64,000 nt of DNA from contig NZ_CP159578.1 in assembly GCF_040536835.1 (NCBI RefSeq), positions 2,170,001-2,234,000 on the forward strand, written 5' to 3'. Both the position numbers and the translations under genes were made by a program. Positions 11,080 through 23,882 of the stretch are shown here, piece by piece. The notes beneath the pieces were generated by a model that did no database searches, was not told the origin of the DNA, and saw only the letters and a list, made by a program, of their open reading frames with translations. Every line of letters begins with the position of its first letter. The stretch's first letter is position 1. The DNA is from Salinicola endophyticus (lineage in GTDB: Bacteria > Pseudomonadota > Gammaproteobacteria > Pseudomonadales > Halomonadaceae).

Positions 11080-12030
11080 CTATCCTCCCCTCAAGATGAG
11101 TGCAACGGGGGCCTGATACGGGTCGAGACGCTCGCGCCAGGCGTCACCCAGCAGATTGACCGCCAGCACCGTGAGTACCAGATAGCCCCCCGGCAGCAGG
11201 GTGATCCACCAGGCCCCGGACTGCAGATAGTCGAACCCGGACTTGATCAGCGACCCCAGCGATGGCTGGGTCTCGGGCATGCCCAGGCCGAGAAAGGAGA
11301 GTGCGGCTTCGGCCATGATCGCCTGGCCGATCTGGGCACCGGAGATCACCAGCAGCGCCGGCAGGGTATTGGGCAGCAGATGACGCAGCACGATACGCGG
11401 CGCCGAGAAGCCCAGCACCCGCGCCGCCTCGATATACTCCTTGCGCTTTTCCGCCATCACGCTGGCGCGCACCGTGCGCGCGTAGAGCGGCCACTCGCTG
11501 AGGCCGATGATCAGGATCAGCAGCCAGATACCGTAGTGGCCGTAAAAGGCACCACCGAAAGCGGCCTTGACCACGGCCCCGATCACGATCGCCATCATCA
11601 GGGTGGAAAACGCCAGTTGGACATCCGCCCAGCGCATCAGCAGGGCGTCGAGGCGCCCGCCGCGATAGCCCGCGAGCAGCCCGAGGGTCACCCCCAGCAA
11701 CAGTTGCAGCAGCACCGCGCCGAAGCCGATCGTCAAAGAGACCCGCGCGCCGTAGAGCATCAGCGAGAGCAGATCGCGGCCCTGGATATCGGTGCCCAGC
11801 GGGTGGCCGGGCAGGCTGTCGGCGAGCCACCACGGCGGGCGCAGGGAGTCGCGCAGCTCGACTTGGGACAGATCGTAGGGATCGCTGGGGGCAAGCCAGG
11901 GGGCGATCAGCGCCGCGCCCGCGAGGAGCAGGAACAGGCCCAGGCACAGCCAGAGCCGGCGACGCTGCGCGAGGCCACGGAGCGCGCTCGCCAGCGGACC
12001 CGGCGATGCCGAGGAGGAGACCGGATTCAC
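11080..12030 (-). CDS. peptide ABC transporter permease (DppC/OppC type)
   Basis: 316 residues from a GTG start at 12030 that overlaps the stop of the upstream permease (GTGA), preceded by GGGAGGG. One N-terminal membrane helix is followed by the extracytoplasmic segment with the DppC-type motif [14 protein letters not shown] and a five-helix transport core; the EAA-like loop contains [19 protein letters not shown]. The longer open frame upstream (to 12492) lies over dppB-like coding sequence and is rejected. Inner-membrane half-channel for peptides. Confidence 0.92.
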   Translation of the reverse strand: MNPVSSSASPGPLASALRGLAQRRRLWLCLGLFLLLAGAALIAPWLAPSDPYDLSQVELRDSLRPPWWLADSLPGHPLGTDIQGRDLLSLMLYGARVSLTIGFGAVLLQLLLGVTLGLLAGYRGGRLDALLMRWADVQLAFSTLMMAIVIGAVVKAAFGGAFYGHYGIWLLILIIGLSEWPLYARTVRASVMAEKRKEYIEAARVLGFSAPRIVLRHLLPNTLPALLVISGAQIGQAIMAEAALSFLGLGMPETQPSLGSLIKSGFDYLQSGAWWITLLPGGYLVLTVLAVNLLGDAWRERLDPYQAPVALILRGG

Positions 12031-13001
12031 TGGAGCCCTCCCGGCGCCACGACGCGAGGGTCGAGCAGCCGACAGCAGAGATCGACCAGGGTATTGATCA
12101 GCAGAAACAGCACGCCGGCCACCAGCAGATAGGTCACGATCAGCGGGCGGTCGCCGCGCTCCACCGCATCGAGGAACATCAGCCCCACCCCGGGCCACTG
12201 GAACACGCTCTCGACCAGCAGGGTGTAGGCCATCAGTGAGCCGAGCTGGATACCGCCCAGAGTCACCACCGGCAGCAACGCATTCTTGAGCGCGTGCCAG
12301 GCGTAGATGCGCAGCGGCGATAGCCCGCGGGCGCGGGCGAAGCGGATATAGTCGCTCGCCAGCACGCGACGCATCTCGGTATGGATCAGGCGCACGAACA
12401 GCGGCAACATGCCCGCGGCCAGTGACAGCGCCGGCAGGGTGAGATAAGCGAGACCCTGCCACGAGGCGAAGTTGGTCGCCCAGCCGCCCCATAGCGGCGT
12501 TGGATTGCCGCGGCCATAGGCGGGCATGCCGCCGAGGCCGTGTAGCCAGCCCGTGGTGGCGTCGGCTGAACTACTGAAAAGGCCCAGCGAGAACACCTGG
12601 ATCGACAGAATGGCAGTCAGGAACACCGGCAGCGAGACGCCCAGGGCGGCCAGGCGCAAGATCAGGCGCGCCACGGCGGCGTGTGGCGTGATCGCGCTGT
12701 AGATCCCCAGCGGCACGGCGAGCAGGGCGGTGAGCAGGCTGCCGGCGAGCACCAGCTCCAGGGTTGCTGGCAGATAACCCAGAACCACCTCCAGCGCCGG
12801 GCGATGGAAGAAGCTCGAGGTGCCGAAATCGAGTCGCAACAGCTCACCCAGGAACTGCAGATAGCGACGCCAGATGGCGCCGCTGCCCGCCGCATCCGAC
12901 CCGGGCAAGGCGTCGCGCAGCACGAAGGCGATCAGGCTGATCGCCAGCAGTACCCCTACCGCCTGCAGCAAGCGCTTGAACAGAAAGCGCGTCATCGACA
13001 T
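12027..13001 (-). CDS. peptide ABC transporter permease (DppB/OppB type)
   Basis: 324 residues with the classic DppB opening (MTRFLFKRLLQAVGVLLAIS after a two-residue lead), six predicted membrane helices and the cytoplasmic EAA loop ARARGLSPLRIYAWHALKN. The ATG at 13001 has GGAG seven bases upstream; the second ATG at 12995 is the other choice. It lies 25 bases after the solute-binding gene. Pairs with the DppC-like permease. Confidence 0.92.
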   Translation of the reverse strand: MSMTRFLFKRLLQAVGVLLAISLIAFVLRDALPGSDAAGSGAIWRRYLQFLGELLRLDFGTSSFFHRPALEVVLGYLPATLELVLAGSLLTALLAVPLGIYSAITPHAAVARLILRLAALGVSLPVFLTAILSIQVFSLGLFSSSADATTGWLHGLGGMPAYGRGNPTPLWGGWATNFASWQGLAYLTLPALSLAAGMLPLFVRLIHTEMRRVLASDYIRFARARGLSPLRIYAWHALKNALLPVVTLGGIQLGSLMAYTLLVESVFQWPGVGLMFLDAVERGDRPLIVTYLLVAGVLFLLINTLVDLCCRLLDPRVVAPGGLQ

Positions 13002-13026
13002 CCAGCGTCTCCTTTCCACAGCGCGC

Positions 13027-14691
13027 TCAGCGGCTGTGGGTCTCTCCAGCGCGCGGTGTCACCACCACATCGCCCAGGTAGGGCATGTTCATGACGTTGA
13101 GCACCGGCTCGATAGCGACCCGATCGGACGCCGCCCAGGCCAGATTCTGCCAGTAGAGCGGAATGAACGGGGCATCGGCGTAGACCATCGCTTCGGCCTG
13201 CCGCAGCATGCTGGTGCGGCGGCGCATGTCGGTCTCGCTGTTGGCCAGTGCCACCAATGAGTCGAGCTCCGGGTTGCAGTACTCGCTGGCATTGTACTGA
13301 CCGGTGCCGCTGTGCCTGTCGGGGCAGAAGGTGAGGTACTCGAAGAAGTTGGCCGAGTCGCCGGTATCCGAGTACCACCCCATCATCATGATATCGGCGG
13401 CGCGGCGGTCGTACTCCGTCCAGTACTGATTCTTCGGCAGCGTCTTGAAATCGACCCGGATATGGATCTTGGCCAACATCGCTGCCACGGCCAGTGCCAC
13501 CTGCGCGGTCTGGGCATCGTTGACATAGCGGTTGTTGGGCGCCATCAGCGTGACCTCGAAGCCATCCGGATAACCGGCCTCGCGCATCAGCTGCCGAGCC
13601 TTGGCCAGATCGTAGCGCGGGGTGAGCTGATCGTCGTGACCGGCATACCCTTCGGGTGACATCTGCGCCGCCGGGGTAACGAACCCTTCGAGCAGGTGCT
13701 TGGCGATCGCCCGCTGATCGACGGCGTAGTTCATTGCCAGGCGCACGCGGCGATCGCGGAAGGCGGGCACCCGACGCTGATTCAGCTGCAGCAGGGTGAT
13801 GCGTACCCCGGGCATGGTCACCAGATCGATCCCCGGGGCATGCTCGAGGCGGGTCAGGGCGGTGGTCGGCACCGGCGCGATGAAGTCGACGTCGCCGGCC
13901 AGCAGGGCGGCCACCCGGGTCGCGCTCTCACCGATCGCCACCTCCGAGAGGTGCTCGACATTGCCCGGTGAGGCGTGATCCCAATAGTCGGGGAAACGTG
14001 TCAGCTCGATCCGTGCGCCGGGTTGAAAACGAGTGACCTCGAACGGCCCGGTACCCGACAGATGGCGTGAGGCGAAGGTATCGCCGCCCTTGACGATCGC
14101 CGCCTTGTCCTGGCTTTGGCCATCAGCGGTATTCGCCGGGCGCTTGCCGCTGTAGAAGCGGCTATCCATGGGAAAGATGTAGGTCGCCAGGTTGAGCAGC
14201 AGCGGGAAGGGGCGTCGCGTATGCAGGTCAACGGTGGCATCGTCGACCACCGTGACGTCGACGATAGGGGCGAAGATCGCCTTGAAGTCGGGGCTACGCT
14301 TGAGCCGTGCCACGGTCCAGGCGACATCGCGGGCGGTGAACAGGTTGCCGCTGTGGAAGTGCACGCCGCGGCGCAGATGCAAGCGCAGGGTGGTGTCATC
14401 CAGGCGCTCCCAGGCGGTGGCGAGGCGCGGTTCTAGCCCCAGGTGGCGATCCCAGCGCACCAGCGGGTCGAACGCCAGGTGCGCAAGCCTGAGCACGCCC
14501 ACCGTGAGCTGCTCATGGATATCGAGGGAGACCGGCAGGGTGTCGTAGGCCACGTCGAGGGTGACATCGTCGGCGCGGACCGTCGCCGAGAGCGCGCTGA
14601 CGCAGAGCACGAGCACGCTCAGGAGCCGCCATCGCGATCGCGCCGCGAATAGAACGGTCAGCCGGGCCTCGAGTCGGGTGCTGTTACGCAT
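13027..14691 (-). CDS. peptide ABC transporter periplasmic solute-binding protein (SBP_bac_5)
   Basis: 554 residues from ATG 14691, which has GAGG five bases upstream. A Sec signal peptide (charged RSRWR, then a hydrophobic core) is followed by a likely cleavage after ATVRA. There is no lipobox, so it should be a free periplasmic protein. The mature part is a family 5 extracellular solute-binding protein (peptide/nickel class), with the usual LRRGVHFHSG and YDLAKARQLM stretches. An in-frame ATG at 14724 lacks a ribosome site. As first gene of the operon it sets the substrate: di- or oligopeptides are most likely. Its context with PepQ suggests proline-containing peptides, which is inference. 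Confidence 0.88.
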   Translation of the reverse strand: MRNSTRLEARLTVLFAARSRWRLLSVLVLCVSALSATVRADDVTLDVAYDTLPVSLDIHEQLTVGVLRLAHLAFDPLVRWDRHLGLEPRLATAWERLDDTTLRLHLRRGVHFHSGNLFTARDVAWTVARLKRSPDFKAIFAPIVDVTVVDDATVDLHTRRPFPLLLNLATYIFPMDSRFYSGKRPANTADGQSQDKAAIVKGGDTFASRHLSGTGPFEVTRFQPGARIELTRFPDYWDHASPGNVEHLSEVAIGESATRVAALLAGDVDFIAPVPTTALTRLEHAPGIDLVTMPGVRITLLQLNQRRVPAFRDRRVRLAMNYAVDQRAIAKHLLEGFVTPAAQMSPEGYAGHDDQLTPRYDLAKARQLMREAGYPDGFEVTLMAPNNRYVNDAQTAQVALAVAAMLAKIHIRVDFKTLPKNQYWTEYDRRAADIMMMGWYSDTGDSANFFEYLTFCPDRHSGTGQYNASEYCNPELDSLVALANSETDMRRRTSMLRQAEAMVYADAPFIPLYWQNLAWAASDRVAIEPVLNVMNMPYLGDVVVTPRAGETHSR

Positions 14692-14849
14692 GCGTGCCTC
14701 ATCGAAGTGCTTGTCGGTTGTCATCGATCGGCGGCGAGGTGTCACGCCGGGTCCACCTGGAGGGCACGGTCGGCCAGGTCGTTGGCAGCGACCGGTCACC
14801 GCCGGATGGAGCCCGGCGGCGATCCACGAGAAAGCGAGTCGCGTGGCGC

Positions 14850-15482
14850 TCAGCAGGCGCCGGGCATGATGCGGATGGTGCCGGTCTGGTCGGCACGCGA
14901 TACGGTGCAGCCGAGGTCGTTGACGCGGCCGTCCTTGAGCCCGTAGACCCAGCCGTGAACCGACAGCGGTTGCTCGCGCTCCCAGGCGCGCTGGATGATC
15001 TTGGTACGGCACAGATTGGCGACCTGCAGGCGAACGTTGTGCTCGCACAAGCGGTCCACCTGCTCCTCCAGTGGCAACGCCTCGAGTTCACGCTTGTGCT
15101 GCTGGTATAGCTCACTGACGCTGTGCAGCCAGTAGTCGACGATACCGTGCTCGCCGCCGGTGATCGAGGCCTTGACCCCGCCGCAGCCATAGTGACCGAC
15201 CACCATGATGTGCTTGACCTTGAGCACGTCGACGGCGAACTGCACCACCGAGAGGGAGTTCATGTCGTTGTGATAGATCAGATTGGCGACATTGCGGTGG
15301 ACGAACACCTCGCCCGGCGGCAGATCGACGATCTGGTTGGCGGGTACGCGGCTATCGGAGCAGCCGATCCACAGATAATCGGGATTCTGCTGCTGGGAGA
15401 GGCGGGTGAAGAAATCGGGGTCCTGTTGCTGAATGCTGTCCGCCCATTGACGGTTCTGCTTGAGGAGCGTGTCGATGCTCAT
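14850..15482 (-). CDS. can: beta-class carbonic anhydrase
   Basis: Interconverts CO2 and bicarbonate in the cytosol. The zinc ligands and partners are visible: CSDSRVP (Cys44-Asp46-Arg48 type) and the later HYGCGGV (His and Cys). Length 210 residues is near E. coli Can (220). ATG 15482 is preceded by AGGTG; a GTG at 15491 is an alternative start. On the minus strand a TAGAAT hexamer near 15541-15546 could be its -10 box. The stop lies 158 bases from the peptide-binding protein gene, so a shared transcript is possible but not shown. Confidence 0.95.
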   Translation of the reverse strand: MSIDTLLKQNRQWADSIQQQDPDFFTRLSQQQNPDYLWIGCSDSRVPANQIVDLPPGEVFVHRNVANLIYHNDMNSLSVVQFAVDVLKVKHIMVVGHYGCGGVKASITGGEHGIVDYWLHSVSELYQQHKRELEALPLEEQVDRLCEHNVRLQVANLCRTKIIQRAWEREQPLSVHGWVYGLKDGRVNDLGCTVSRADQTGTIRIMPGAC

Positions 15483-15775
15483 GGGGGTCACCTGAAACCT
15501 GAAGGGAGACGGACGGCTGGACGCCGCACGAAGGGAAGAATTCTAGGCTATTCCGATCGGTATGCGTAGTGAGATGCCCGGAAGGGAGATCGGGCCATGT
15601 CGAGAAGCGCGGGTGAGATATCCGGGGAGCGGGCGTGAGCCGACTATGCTGGCGCGATGACCGGGTCGGCGGGCGGGTCGCATTGGCTGGATATATGGCC
15701 CTGATAGGCAAGGTCTTTCCCGCCCCCCGAACTGGGCTGGTATGATCGCGACAACATTTTCCAAGGAGTCAGATA

Positions 15776-17149
15776 GTGGCGAGTTACGATTACGACCTGT
15801 TCGTCATCGGCGCCGGTTCCGGTGGCGTACGTGCCGCGAGAACCGCGGCGGCAAATGGCGCGCGCGTGGGGGTGGCCGAAGATCGCTACCTCGGCGGCAC
15901 CTGCGTCAATGTCGGCTGCGTGCCGAAGAAGCTCTACTCCTACGCCGCTCACTTCCATGACGCCTTCGAGGATAGTGCCGGGTTCGGCTGGACTCTGCCG
16001 CAGGCGCCCCGTTTCGACTGGGCCACGCTGCGCGACAACAAGGTCGCTGAGATCACGCGTCTCAACGGGATCTACGGGCGGCTGCTCGATAACGCTGGCG
16101 TGACCCTGATCAACGGCCGCGCCAAGGTCGTGGATGCCCATAGCGTCGAGATCGACGGCGAGCGCATCAGCGCCGAGAAGATCCTGGTGGCAGTGGGTGG
16201 CTGGCCCTGGGTTCCGCCATTCGAAGGCAGCGAGCTCGCCATTAGCTCCAACCAGGTATTCGATCTCGAGCGCTTCCCCGAGCGCTTCCTGGTGCTGGGC
16301 GGTGGCTATATCGCGGTAGAGTTCGCCAGTATCTTCAATGGCCTGGGGGCCGAGACCCATCTGATCTATCGCGGCGACCTGTTCCTGCGTGGATTCGATC
16401 AGGAAGTACGCGAGTTCACCCGCGACGAGATGGCCAAGAAGGGCGTCAACCTCCACTTCGAGGCCAACATCGAGCGGATTCGTCAGGTCGACGGCGGTCT
16501 GGAAGTGACCCTGACCAATGGCGAGAGCCTCGAGGTCGATGCGGTACTCGCGGCCACCGGCCGCCGCCCGCACCTGGAGGGGCTGGGTCTCGACACCCTC
16601 GGCGTGGCGCTGAACGATGATGGCACGCTCAAGGTCAATGAGCGTTTCGAGACCTCGATTCCGTCGATCCTGGCGATTGGCGATGTCACCGGCGGTCCGG
16701 AGCTGACCCCCGTGGCGCTGGCGGAGGCGATGCACCTGGTGGCGCATCACTTCGTCGATCACCAGGATGGCAGCACCCCGGGGGCGCTCGATTACGACGA
16801 TATCGCCACCGCCGTCTTCTGCCACCCCAATATCGGTACCGTGGGGCTCTCCGAGGAGGCCGCGCGTGAGCGCTATGCGGCGATCCGGGTCTACAGCGCC
16901 GACTTCCGGCCGATGAAGCATACCCTCTCCGGCAGTGACGAGCGCTGCCTGATGAAGCTGATCGTCGATGACGAGAGCGACCGTGTGGTCGGCGCCCACA
17001 TGGTCGGTGAAGAAGCCGGCGAGATCATCCAGGGTCTGGCCATCGCCGTCCGCGCTCGGCTGACCAAGCGCGACTTCGATGCCACCGTGGGTATCCACCC
17101 GACAGCGGCGGAAGAGTTCGTCACCATGCGCAGCGTCACCCGCCGCTGA
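15776..17149 (+). CDS. gor: glutathione-disulfide reductase
   Basis: NADPH-dependent reduction of oxidised glutathione, cytosolic flavoprotein, 457 residues. The FAD-binding GAGSGG (about residue 11) and the redox disulfide [13 protein letters not shown] (Cys about 42 and 47) are diagnostic, as is the C-terminal catalytic HPTAAEE. It starts with GTG and has AAGGAG about seven bases ahead. A TATGAT at 15741-15746 is a possible -10 box, without a clear -35. It lies just before ectABC but is separated from it by a strong hairpin. Confidence 0.95.
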   Translation: MASYDYDLFVIGAGSGGVRAARTAAANGARVGVAEDRYLGGTCVNVGCVPKKLYSYAAHFHDAFEDSAGFGWTLPQAPRFDWATLRDNKVAEITRLNGIYGRLLDNAGVTLINGRAKVVDAHSVEIDGERISAEKILVAVGGWPWVPPFEGSELAISSNQVFDLERFPERFLVLGGGYIAVEFASIFNGLGAETHLIYRGDLFLRGFDQEVREFTRDEMAKKGVNLHFEANIERIRQVDGGLEVTLTNGESLEVDAVLAATGRRPHLEGLGLDTLGVALNDDGTLKVNERFETSIPSILAIGDVTGGPELTPVALAEAMHLVAHHFVDHQDGSTPGALDYDDIATAVFCHPNIGTVGLSEEAARERYAAIRVYSADFRPMKHTLSGSDERCLMKLIVDDESDRVVGAHMVGEEAGEIIQGLAIAVRARLTKRDFDATVGIHPTAAEEFVTMRSVTRR

Positions 17150-17166
17150 GGCTGGCGGCAAAGCGC

Positions 17167-17200
17167 ACGCAAACGGCCACCTTCGGGTGGCCGTTTGCGT
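17167..17200 (+). terminator. hairpin terminator after gor
   Basis: A perfect 15-bp stem (17167-17181 with 17186-17200) closed by a UUCG tetraloop, 18 bases after the gor stop. The tetraloop makes the hairpin very stable, but no long T-run follows, so termination may be partial. It separates gor from the ectoine promoter. Confidence 0.75.
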
Positions 17201-17369
17201 TGGCGGATATGACTTCCACCTGCTTCCACTGGCGCTCTGAGATCCCGCCCCGGGCGTTTTTTCCCGGCTGGTCTAGACTGGGAGAGGTCGATTGACGCTG
17301 TCTCTGCGACGCTCGTCAATATGACATAACCATTGTTTATTGAAATCGGATGGGTGGATAACCTGCCGT

Positions 17370-17398
17370 TTGAAGCAGGCGCAACACCTTGTTATCCT
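17370..17398 (+). promoter_or_regulatory. predicted sigma70-type promoter of ectABC
   Basis: TTGAAG (17370-17375), 17-base spacer, TATCCT (17393-17398), 30 bases before the chosen ectA start. A weaker pair TTGTTT (17334) / GATAAC (17357) with 17-base spacing lies just upstream. In Halomonas elongata ectA is known to be driven by sigma70 and sigma38 promoters that respond to salt; whether either site here is salt-responsive is inference. Confidence 0.6.
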
Positions 17399-17428
17399 GT
17401 TAAGACATTAGTAATGGCGATGGACAAG

Positions 17429-19358
<1,930 letters not shown>

Positions 19359-19479
19359 GACATGACGTCTCTTGCCACTTGCCAGCGCGGTCGCCTGGGC
19401 GCCCGCGCTGGATACGTGTCACCGCGGGTCTTGCCTCGTGCGAGGCAGACCTCGTATTCATCCTCAAGGAGCAGAATCG

Positions 19480-19875
19480 ATGATCGTACGTAACCTGGAA
19501 GAGTGCCGTAAGACCGAGCGTTTCGTCGAAGCCGAGAACGGCAACTGGGACAGCACCCGTCTGATGCTGGCCGACGACAACTGTGGCTTCTCCTTCAACA
19601 TCACCCGGATCCACCCGGGCACGGAAACTCATATCCATTACAAGAACCATATCGAGGCGGTGTTCTGCTACGAGGGCGAGGGTGAAGTCGAAACCATAGC
19701 CGATGGCAAGATCCACACCATCAAGGCCGGCGATATGTATCTGCTCGATCAGCACGACGAGCACTGGTTGCGCGGCAAGGAGAAGGGCATGACCGTGGCC
19801 TGTGTCTTCCTGCCGGCGCTGACGGGCCGCGAGGTCCACCGCGAAGACGGCTCTTACGCGCCGCCGGAAGCGTGA
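19480..19875 (+). CDS. ectC: L-ectoine synthase EctC
   Basis: Closes N-gamma-acetyl-diaminobutyrate to ectoine. A small cupin of 131 residues; the metal and substrate residues known from EctC structures are present in [10 protein letters not shown] (Glu), [13 protein letters not shown] (Tyr and His). The ATG at 19480 has AAGGAG nine bases upstream; the longer open frame from 19372 is not used. It completes ectABC. No ectD hydroxylase, ectR regulator or aspartokinase follows, so hydroxyectoine formation, if any, is encoded elsewhere. Confidence 0.97.
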   Translation: MIVRNLEECRKTERFVEAENGNWDSTRLMLADDNCGFSFNITRIHPGTETHIHYKNHIEAVFCYEGEGEVETIADGKIHTIKAGDMYLLDQHDEHWLRGKEKGMTVACVFLPALTGREVHREDGSYAPPEA

Positions 19876-19904
19876 GCTGAACGACAGAAAGAGTCAGGTA
19901 GAAA

Positions 19905-19940
19905 AAAGACGGGCAGCCTCAGGGCTGCCCGTCTTTATTT
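19905..19940 (+). terminator. intrinsic terminator of ectABC
   Basis: Stem AAAGACGGGCAGCC / GGCTGCCCGTCTTT (14 bp) with loop TCAG, followed by ATTTATTT, 29 bases after the ectC stop. A clean Rho-independent terminator; the A-run on the other side could also serve the minus strand. Confidence 0.9.
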
Positions 19941-20038
19941 ATGGGTGCAATATTCATCGATGCCATTCATGAGCGCCAGATCATTGGCGAACCGGCCGGG
20001 ATGTCGGTGACATCACGCCATGTCGCCACTGGCGCGGA

Positions 20039-20932
20039 TCAGCCCAGTGCCAGCGACACGATCGACTCCGCCATCGGCAGGCGGCTGTCGACCGACATCA
20101 TCACGCTCAGCGCGGTGACCACCATGATCGAGAAACCGAACACCTTGCGTGCCCAGGCCCTATCATCCTCCGCGCGGTAGCCGCGCAGGGTGATCACCAG
20201 CCAGTAGAGACCCACCGCAGCGGCGACGATCGCGTAGATCCAGCCGGTGTAGCCGGCCACACTCAGCATCACCGACGCCACCACGAACAGCGCGGTATAG
20301 ACCACGATATGCCGCTTGGCCACCCTGATGCCGCACTTGACCGGCAGCACGGGAATCGACGCCGAGGCGTAGTCGTTGAAGCGGAAAATCGCGATCGCGT
20401 AGGAGTGGGGCATCTGCCAGATGCTGAAAATGATCAGCAGCAGCAGGGCACCCAGGTCGAACTGACCGCTGACGGCGCAGTAGCCGATCACCGGCGGCGA
20501 GGCCCCGGAGAGACTCCCGACCAGCGTGCCGTAGACCGAATGGCGTTTCAGATAGAGGCTGTAGGCACCGACGTAGATCGCGAACCCGAAGGCCGCGAAA
20601 CCGGTGGCCAGCGCCGTGGTCTGCCACGCCAGCAGACCGAAACCGAGCACACCGAGTACGCTACCCAATAACAGCGCGACCGGAATCGAGATCTGACCGG
20701 TGACCATGGCGCGCGACTGCGTGCGCGCCATGTGCTGGTCGATGTCCCGATCGATCACGTTGTTGAAGACGCAGCCGGAGGCCACGACCAACGAGGTGCC
20801 GATCACCGCAGCAAAGAACAGCAGGGGATCGAAACGGCCACCGGCGGCCAGGAAATAGCCGCCGATGACTGTTACGAGATTGCCGAAGATGATGCCGGGC
20901 TTGGTCAGCAGCAAATAGGGCTTGAGGGCCAT
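20039..20932 (-). CDS. cyoE: protoheme IX farnesyltransferase (heme O synthase) CyoE
   Basis: Polytopic UbiA-family prenyltransferase that farnesylates heme B to heme O for the bo3 oxidase. The substrate motif [16 protein letters not shown] (about residues 60-75) and the second Asp-rich loop are present, with about nine membrane helices. Start ATG 20932, length 297 residues (E. coli 296). The longer open frame to 21046 lies over cyoD. It is the last gene of cyoABCDE. Confidence 0.96.
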   Translation of the reverse strand: MALKPYLLLTKPGIIFGNLVTVIGGYFLAAGGRFDPLLFFAAVIGTSLVVASGCVFNNVIDRDIDQHMARTQSRAMVTGQISIPVALLLGSVLGVLGFGLLAWQTTALATGFAAFGFAIYVGAYSLYLKRHSVYGTLVGSLSGASPPVIGYCAVSGQFDLGALLLLIIFSIWQMPHSYAIAIFRFNDYASASIPVLPVKCGIRVAKRHIVVYTALFVVASVMLSVAGYTGWIYAIVAAAVGLYWLVITLRGYRAEDDRAWARKVFGFSIMVVTALSVMMSVDSRLPMAESIVSLALG

Positions 20933-20940
20933 TTGCGTGC

Positions 20941-21273
20941 TTAGTTCAGCATCATGTTGACGTGGATGTTGTGCATGATCCATAGGGAACCACCAATGAT
21001 CAGCCCCAGGATACCGACCGTGAAGACGATGGCGATGAAGTTCCAACCGCCCTCGGCCTTGGTATTCAAGTGCATGAATAGGACCAGCTGCACCAGCACC
21101 TGCGCGATGGCGGTGACCACCACGGTCACCATCATCACCGGTACGCTGAAGCCGCCGGCCATGACCACACCGAACGCGATCAGCGTCAGTACGATCGAAA
21201 GGACCAAGCCGATGAAGTACGACTTGTAGCTGCCATGGCTGGCGCCGTCATGAGAGGTATGGATATCGCTCAT
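20941..21273 (-). CDS. cyoD: cytochrome bo3 quinol oxidase subunit IV CyoD
   Basis: Small membrane subunit of 110 residues with three helices and the family pattern [16 protein letters not shown] 21273 opens [11 protein letters not shown]. coli CyoD has 109 residues. Two bases separate it from cyoC and eight from cyoE, so it is fully embedded in the cyo operon. Needed for assembly and stability of the oxidase. Confidence 0.95.
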   Translation of the reverse strand: MSDIHTSHDGASHGSYKSYFIGLVLSIVLTLIAFGVVMAGGFSVPVMMVTVVVTAIAQVLVQLVLFMHLNTKAEGGWNFIAIVFTVGILGLIIGGSLWIMHNIHVNMMLN

Positions 21274-21275
21274 GG

Positions 21276-21893
21276 TTACATGGCTCCAAACAGGTAGACG
21301 AAGGAGAAGACGCAGATCCAGACGATGTCCAGGAAGTGCCAGAACAGGCTCAGGCACAGCATGCGCGGCTTGGTGACGCTGTCGAGACCGCGGCGCGAGA
21401 TCTGGATGAACATGGTCGCGATCCAGATCAGACCGAAGGTCACGTGCAGCCCGTGGGTGCCGACCAGGGTGAAGAAGGACGACAGGAAGGCGCTGCGATC
21501 CGGCCCGTGGCCCGCGACGATGAGGTGATGGAACTCGTACACCTCCATCGCGACGAAGCCGAAGCCGAGCAGGAAGGTCACGGCCAGCCACTTGAGCACA
21601 GCACCGCGATCACCGGCGTTCTGCGCCAGCACGGCGAGGCCGAAGGTGAAACTACTCACCAGCAGCAGGAAGGTCTCGACCAGCACGAAGGGCAGCTCGA
21701 AGATCTCCTGCGAGGTCGGGCCGCCGGCGGTGGCGGTGCCCAGGACCCCGAAGGTGGCGAACAGCGATCCGAAGATCACCAGGTCGCTCATCAGGTAGAT
21801 CCAGAAGCCGAACACCTTCATCGCGCCGGCATCGTGGTGCTCATGCCCGTCGTGGGCATGAGCGTCGTGGTTAGTCAGGGTATCGGTTGCCAT
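21276..21893 (-). CDS. cyoC: cytochrome bo3 quinol oxidase subunit III CyoC
   Basis: 205 residues, five membrane helices, with a His-rich cytosolic N terminus ([13 protein letters not shown]) and the subunit III motif [13 protein letters not shown]. Length equals the E. coli subunit (204). It starts two bases after the cyoB stop. Structural subunit of the proton-pumping heme-copper oxidase. Confidence 0.95.
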   Translation of the reverse strand: MATDTLTNHDAHAHDGHEHHDAGAMKVFGFWIYLMSDLVIFGSLFATFGVLGTATAGGPTSQEIFELPFVLVETFLLLVSSFTFGLAVLAQNAGDRGAVLKWLAVTFLLGFGFVAMEVYEFHHLIVAGHGPDRSAFLSSFFTLVGTHGLHVTFGLIWIATMFIQISRRGLDSVTKPRMLCLSLFWHFLDIVWICVFSFVYLFGAM

Positions 21894-21895
21894 GG

Positions 21896-23878
21896 TTACG
21901 CCTGCATCTCCAACCGTTTGTGGTATTCACGCTCGGTCTTTTCGACCTCGGCAGCGGGGATGTGATAGTCCACGTCATCGTTGTGGATACGCACCATGAA
22001 GGTCACGAACATGCCGATGGCGCCGACGGCGACCAGCCACCAGATGTGCCACACCAGGGCGAAGCCGAAGATCAGGCTGAACAGCCCCAGGATCGGACCT
22101 TCGTTGGTGTTCTTGGGCATGTGCACGTCTTCGAAGTGGGTCGACAGCTCACGCTTGAAGCCACCCGGCTGCTGCTTCATTTCCCAGTAGCTGTCGATGG
22201 AGTGAACCTCCGGCAGATGGGCGAAGTTGTAGTTCGGGGGCGGCGAAGAGGTGGACCACTCCAGGGTACGGGCGTCCCACGGGTCGCCGGTCACGTCGCG
22301 GTTCTTCTCGCGGTCGCGGATGCTCACCACGAGCTGGATCACGATGCAGGCGATGCCCAGGGCGATGATCACGGCGCCGACCCAGGCGACGATCATCAGC
22401 GGCTGCCACTCGGTCTGCTCGTAGGACTGCATGCGACGCATGGCACCGAAGAAGCTCAGCGCGTAGAGCGGCATGAAGGCCATGTAGAAGCCGACCAGCC
22501 AGCACCAGAAGGAGCGCTTGCCCCATTTCTCGCTCAGGGTGAAGCCGAACGCTTTCGGGAACCAGTAAGTGAAGCCAGCCAGCATGCCGAAGACCACGCC
22601 GCCGATGATGACGTTATGGAAGTGGGCGATGACGAACAGGCTGTTGTGCAGCACGAAGTTGGCACCCGGCACGGCCAGCATGACACCGGTCATGCCACCC
22701 AGGGTGAAGGTGATGATGAAACCGATGGTCCACAGTACCGGCGCGGTGAACTCGAGACGCCCGCGATACATGGTGAACAGCCAGTTGAAGATCTTCACAC
22801 CCGTGGGTATCGCGATGATCATCGTCGTGATGCCGAAGAAGGCGTTGACGTTGGCACCGGCACCCATGGTGAAGAAGTGGTGCAGCCACACGATGAACGA
22901 CAGGAAGGTGATCGCCACCGTGGCCCAGACCATGGTCTTGTAGCCGAACAGGCGCTTCTTGGTGAAGGTCGAGATGACCTCGGAGAAGACACCGAACGCC
23001 GGCAGGATCAGGATGTACACCTCAGGGTGGCCCCAGGCCCAGATGAGGTTGACGTACATCATCTGGCTGCCGCCCATGTCATTGGTGAAGAAGTGCATCC
23101 CCAGGTAGCGATCCAGCGTGAGCAGGGCGATGGTCGCGGTCAGGATCGGGAACGACAGGATGATCAGGACGTTGGTGCACAGCGCCGTCCAGGTGAAGAT
23201 CGGCATGCGGAACAGGGTCATACCCTTGGTGCGCATCTTCAGGATGGTGACGAAGAAGTTGATACCGGTCAGGGTCGTCCCGATACCCGATATCTGCAGC
23301 GACCATATCCAGTAGTCGACCCCGACGTCCGGACTGTACTGCAACTCCGATAGTGGCGCATAGGCGAGCCAGCCGGTCTTGGCGAATTCACCGACGACCA
23401 GCGAGATGTTGACCAGAATGACGCCGGCAGCGAACAGCCAGAAGCTGACGTTGTTCATGAACGGGAAGGCAACGTCGCGAGCGCCGATCTGCAGCGGCAC
23501 CACCAGGTTCATCAGACCGATGACCATGGGCATGGCGACGAAGAAGATCATGATCACACCGTGGGCGGTGAAGATCTGATCGTAGTGGTGGGGCGGTAGA
23601 TAGCCCTCGGCGCCACCAGCCGCGATGGCCTGCTGGGTACGCATCATGATCGCGTCGGCAAAGCCGCGGACCAGCATCACCAGGGCGACCAGGAAATACA
23701 TGATCCCGATCTTCTTGTGGTCGATGGAGGTGATCCAGTCGCGCCACAGATAGCCCCACTTGCGATAGTAGGTAATGAGCCCGACGACCAGGGCGCCGAC
23801 GATTCCGATGACCGTCGCCGTGACCATGATGATCGGCTCATGGTAGGGAATCGAATCTAAGCTGAGTTTTCCGAACAT
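21896..23878 (-). CDS. cyoB: cytochrome bo3 quinol oxidase subunit I CyoB
   Basis: Catalytic subunit carrying heme b, heme o3 and CuB; oxidises ubiquinol and pumps protons. The signature [15 protein letters not shown] contains the CuB histidine and its cross-linked tyrosine, [11 protein letters not shown] holds two further CuB histidines, and [10 protein letters not shown] the two heme ligands. 660 residues from ATG 23878 (E. coli 663). A few extra upstream codons in the open frame lack support. Lies between cyoA and cyoC. Confidence 0.97.
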   Translation of the reverse strand: MFGKLSLDSIPYHEPIIMVTATVIGIVGALVVGLITYYRKWGYLWRDWITSIDHKKIGIMYFLVALVMLVRGFADAIMMRTQQAIAAGGAEGYLPPHHYDQIFTAHGVIMIFFVAMPMVIGLMNLVVPLQIGARDVAFPFMNNVSFWLFAAGVILVNISLVVGEFAKTGWLAYAPLSELQYSPDVGVDYWIWSLQISGIGTTLTGINFFVTILKMRTKGMTLFRMPIFTWTALCTNVLIILSFPILTATIALLTLDRYLGMHFFTNDMGGSQMMYVNLIWAWGHPEVYILILPAFGVFSEVISTFTKKRLFGYKTMVWATVAITFLSFIVWLHHFFTMGAGANVNAFFGITTMIIAIPTGVKIFNWLFTMYRGRLEFTAPVLWTIGFIITFTLGGMTGVMLAVPGANFVLHNSLFVIAHFHNVIIGGVVFGMLAGFTYWFPKAFGFTLSEKWGKRSFWCWLVGFYMAFMPLYALSFFGAMRRMQSYEQTEWQPLMIVAWVGAVIIALGIACIVIQLVVSIRDREKNRDVTGDPWDARTLEWSTSSPPPNYNFAHLPEVHSIDSYWEMKQQPGGFKRELSTHFEDVHMPKNTNEGPILGLFSLIFGFALVWHIWWLVAVGAIGMFVTFMVRIHNDDVDYHIPAAEVEKTEREYHKRLEMQA

Positions 23879-23882
23879 GACG

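Noticed and set aside
15644..17161. 505-codon minus-strand open frame opposite gor
   Set aside because: Antisense shadow of a well-supported enzyme gene.
17333..17428. N-terminal extension of ectA by about 32 residues
   Set aside because: It would place the predicted promoter inside the coding region and exceed the family length of 192.
21887..23353. 488-codon plus-strand open frame opposite cyoB
   Set aside because: His/Asp/Gln-rich translation typical of antisense of a membrane protein gene; no ribosome site or family.
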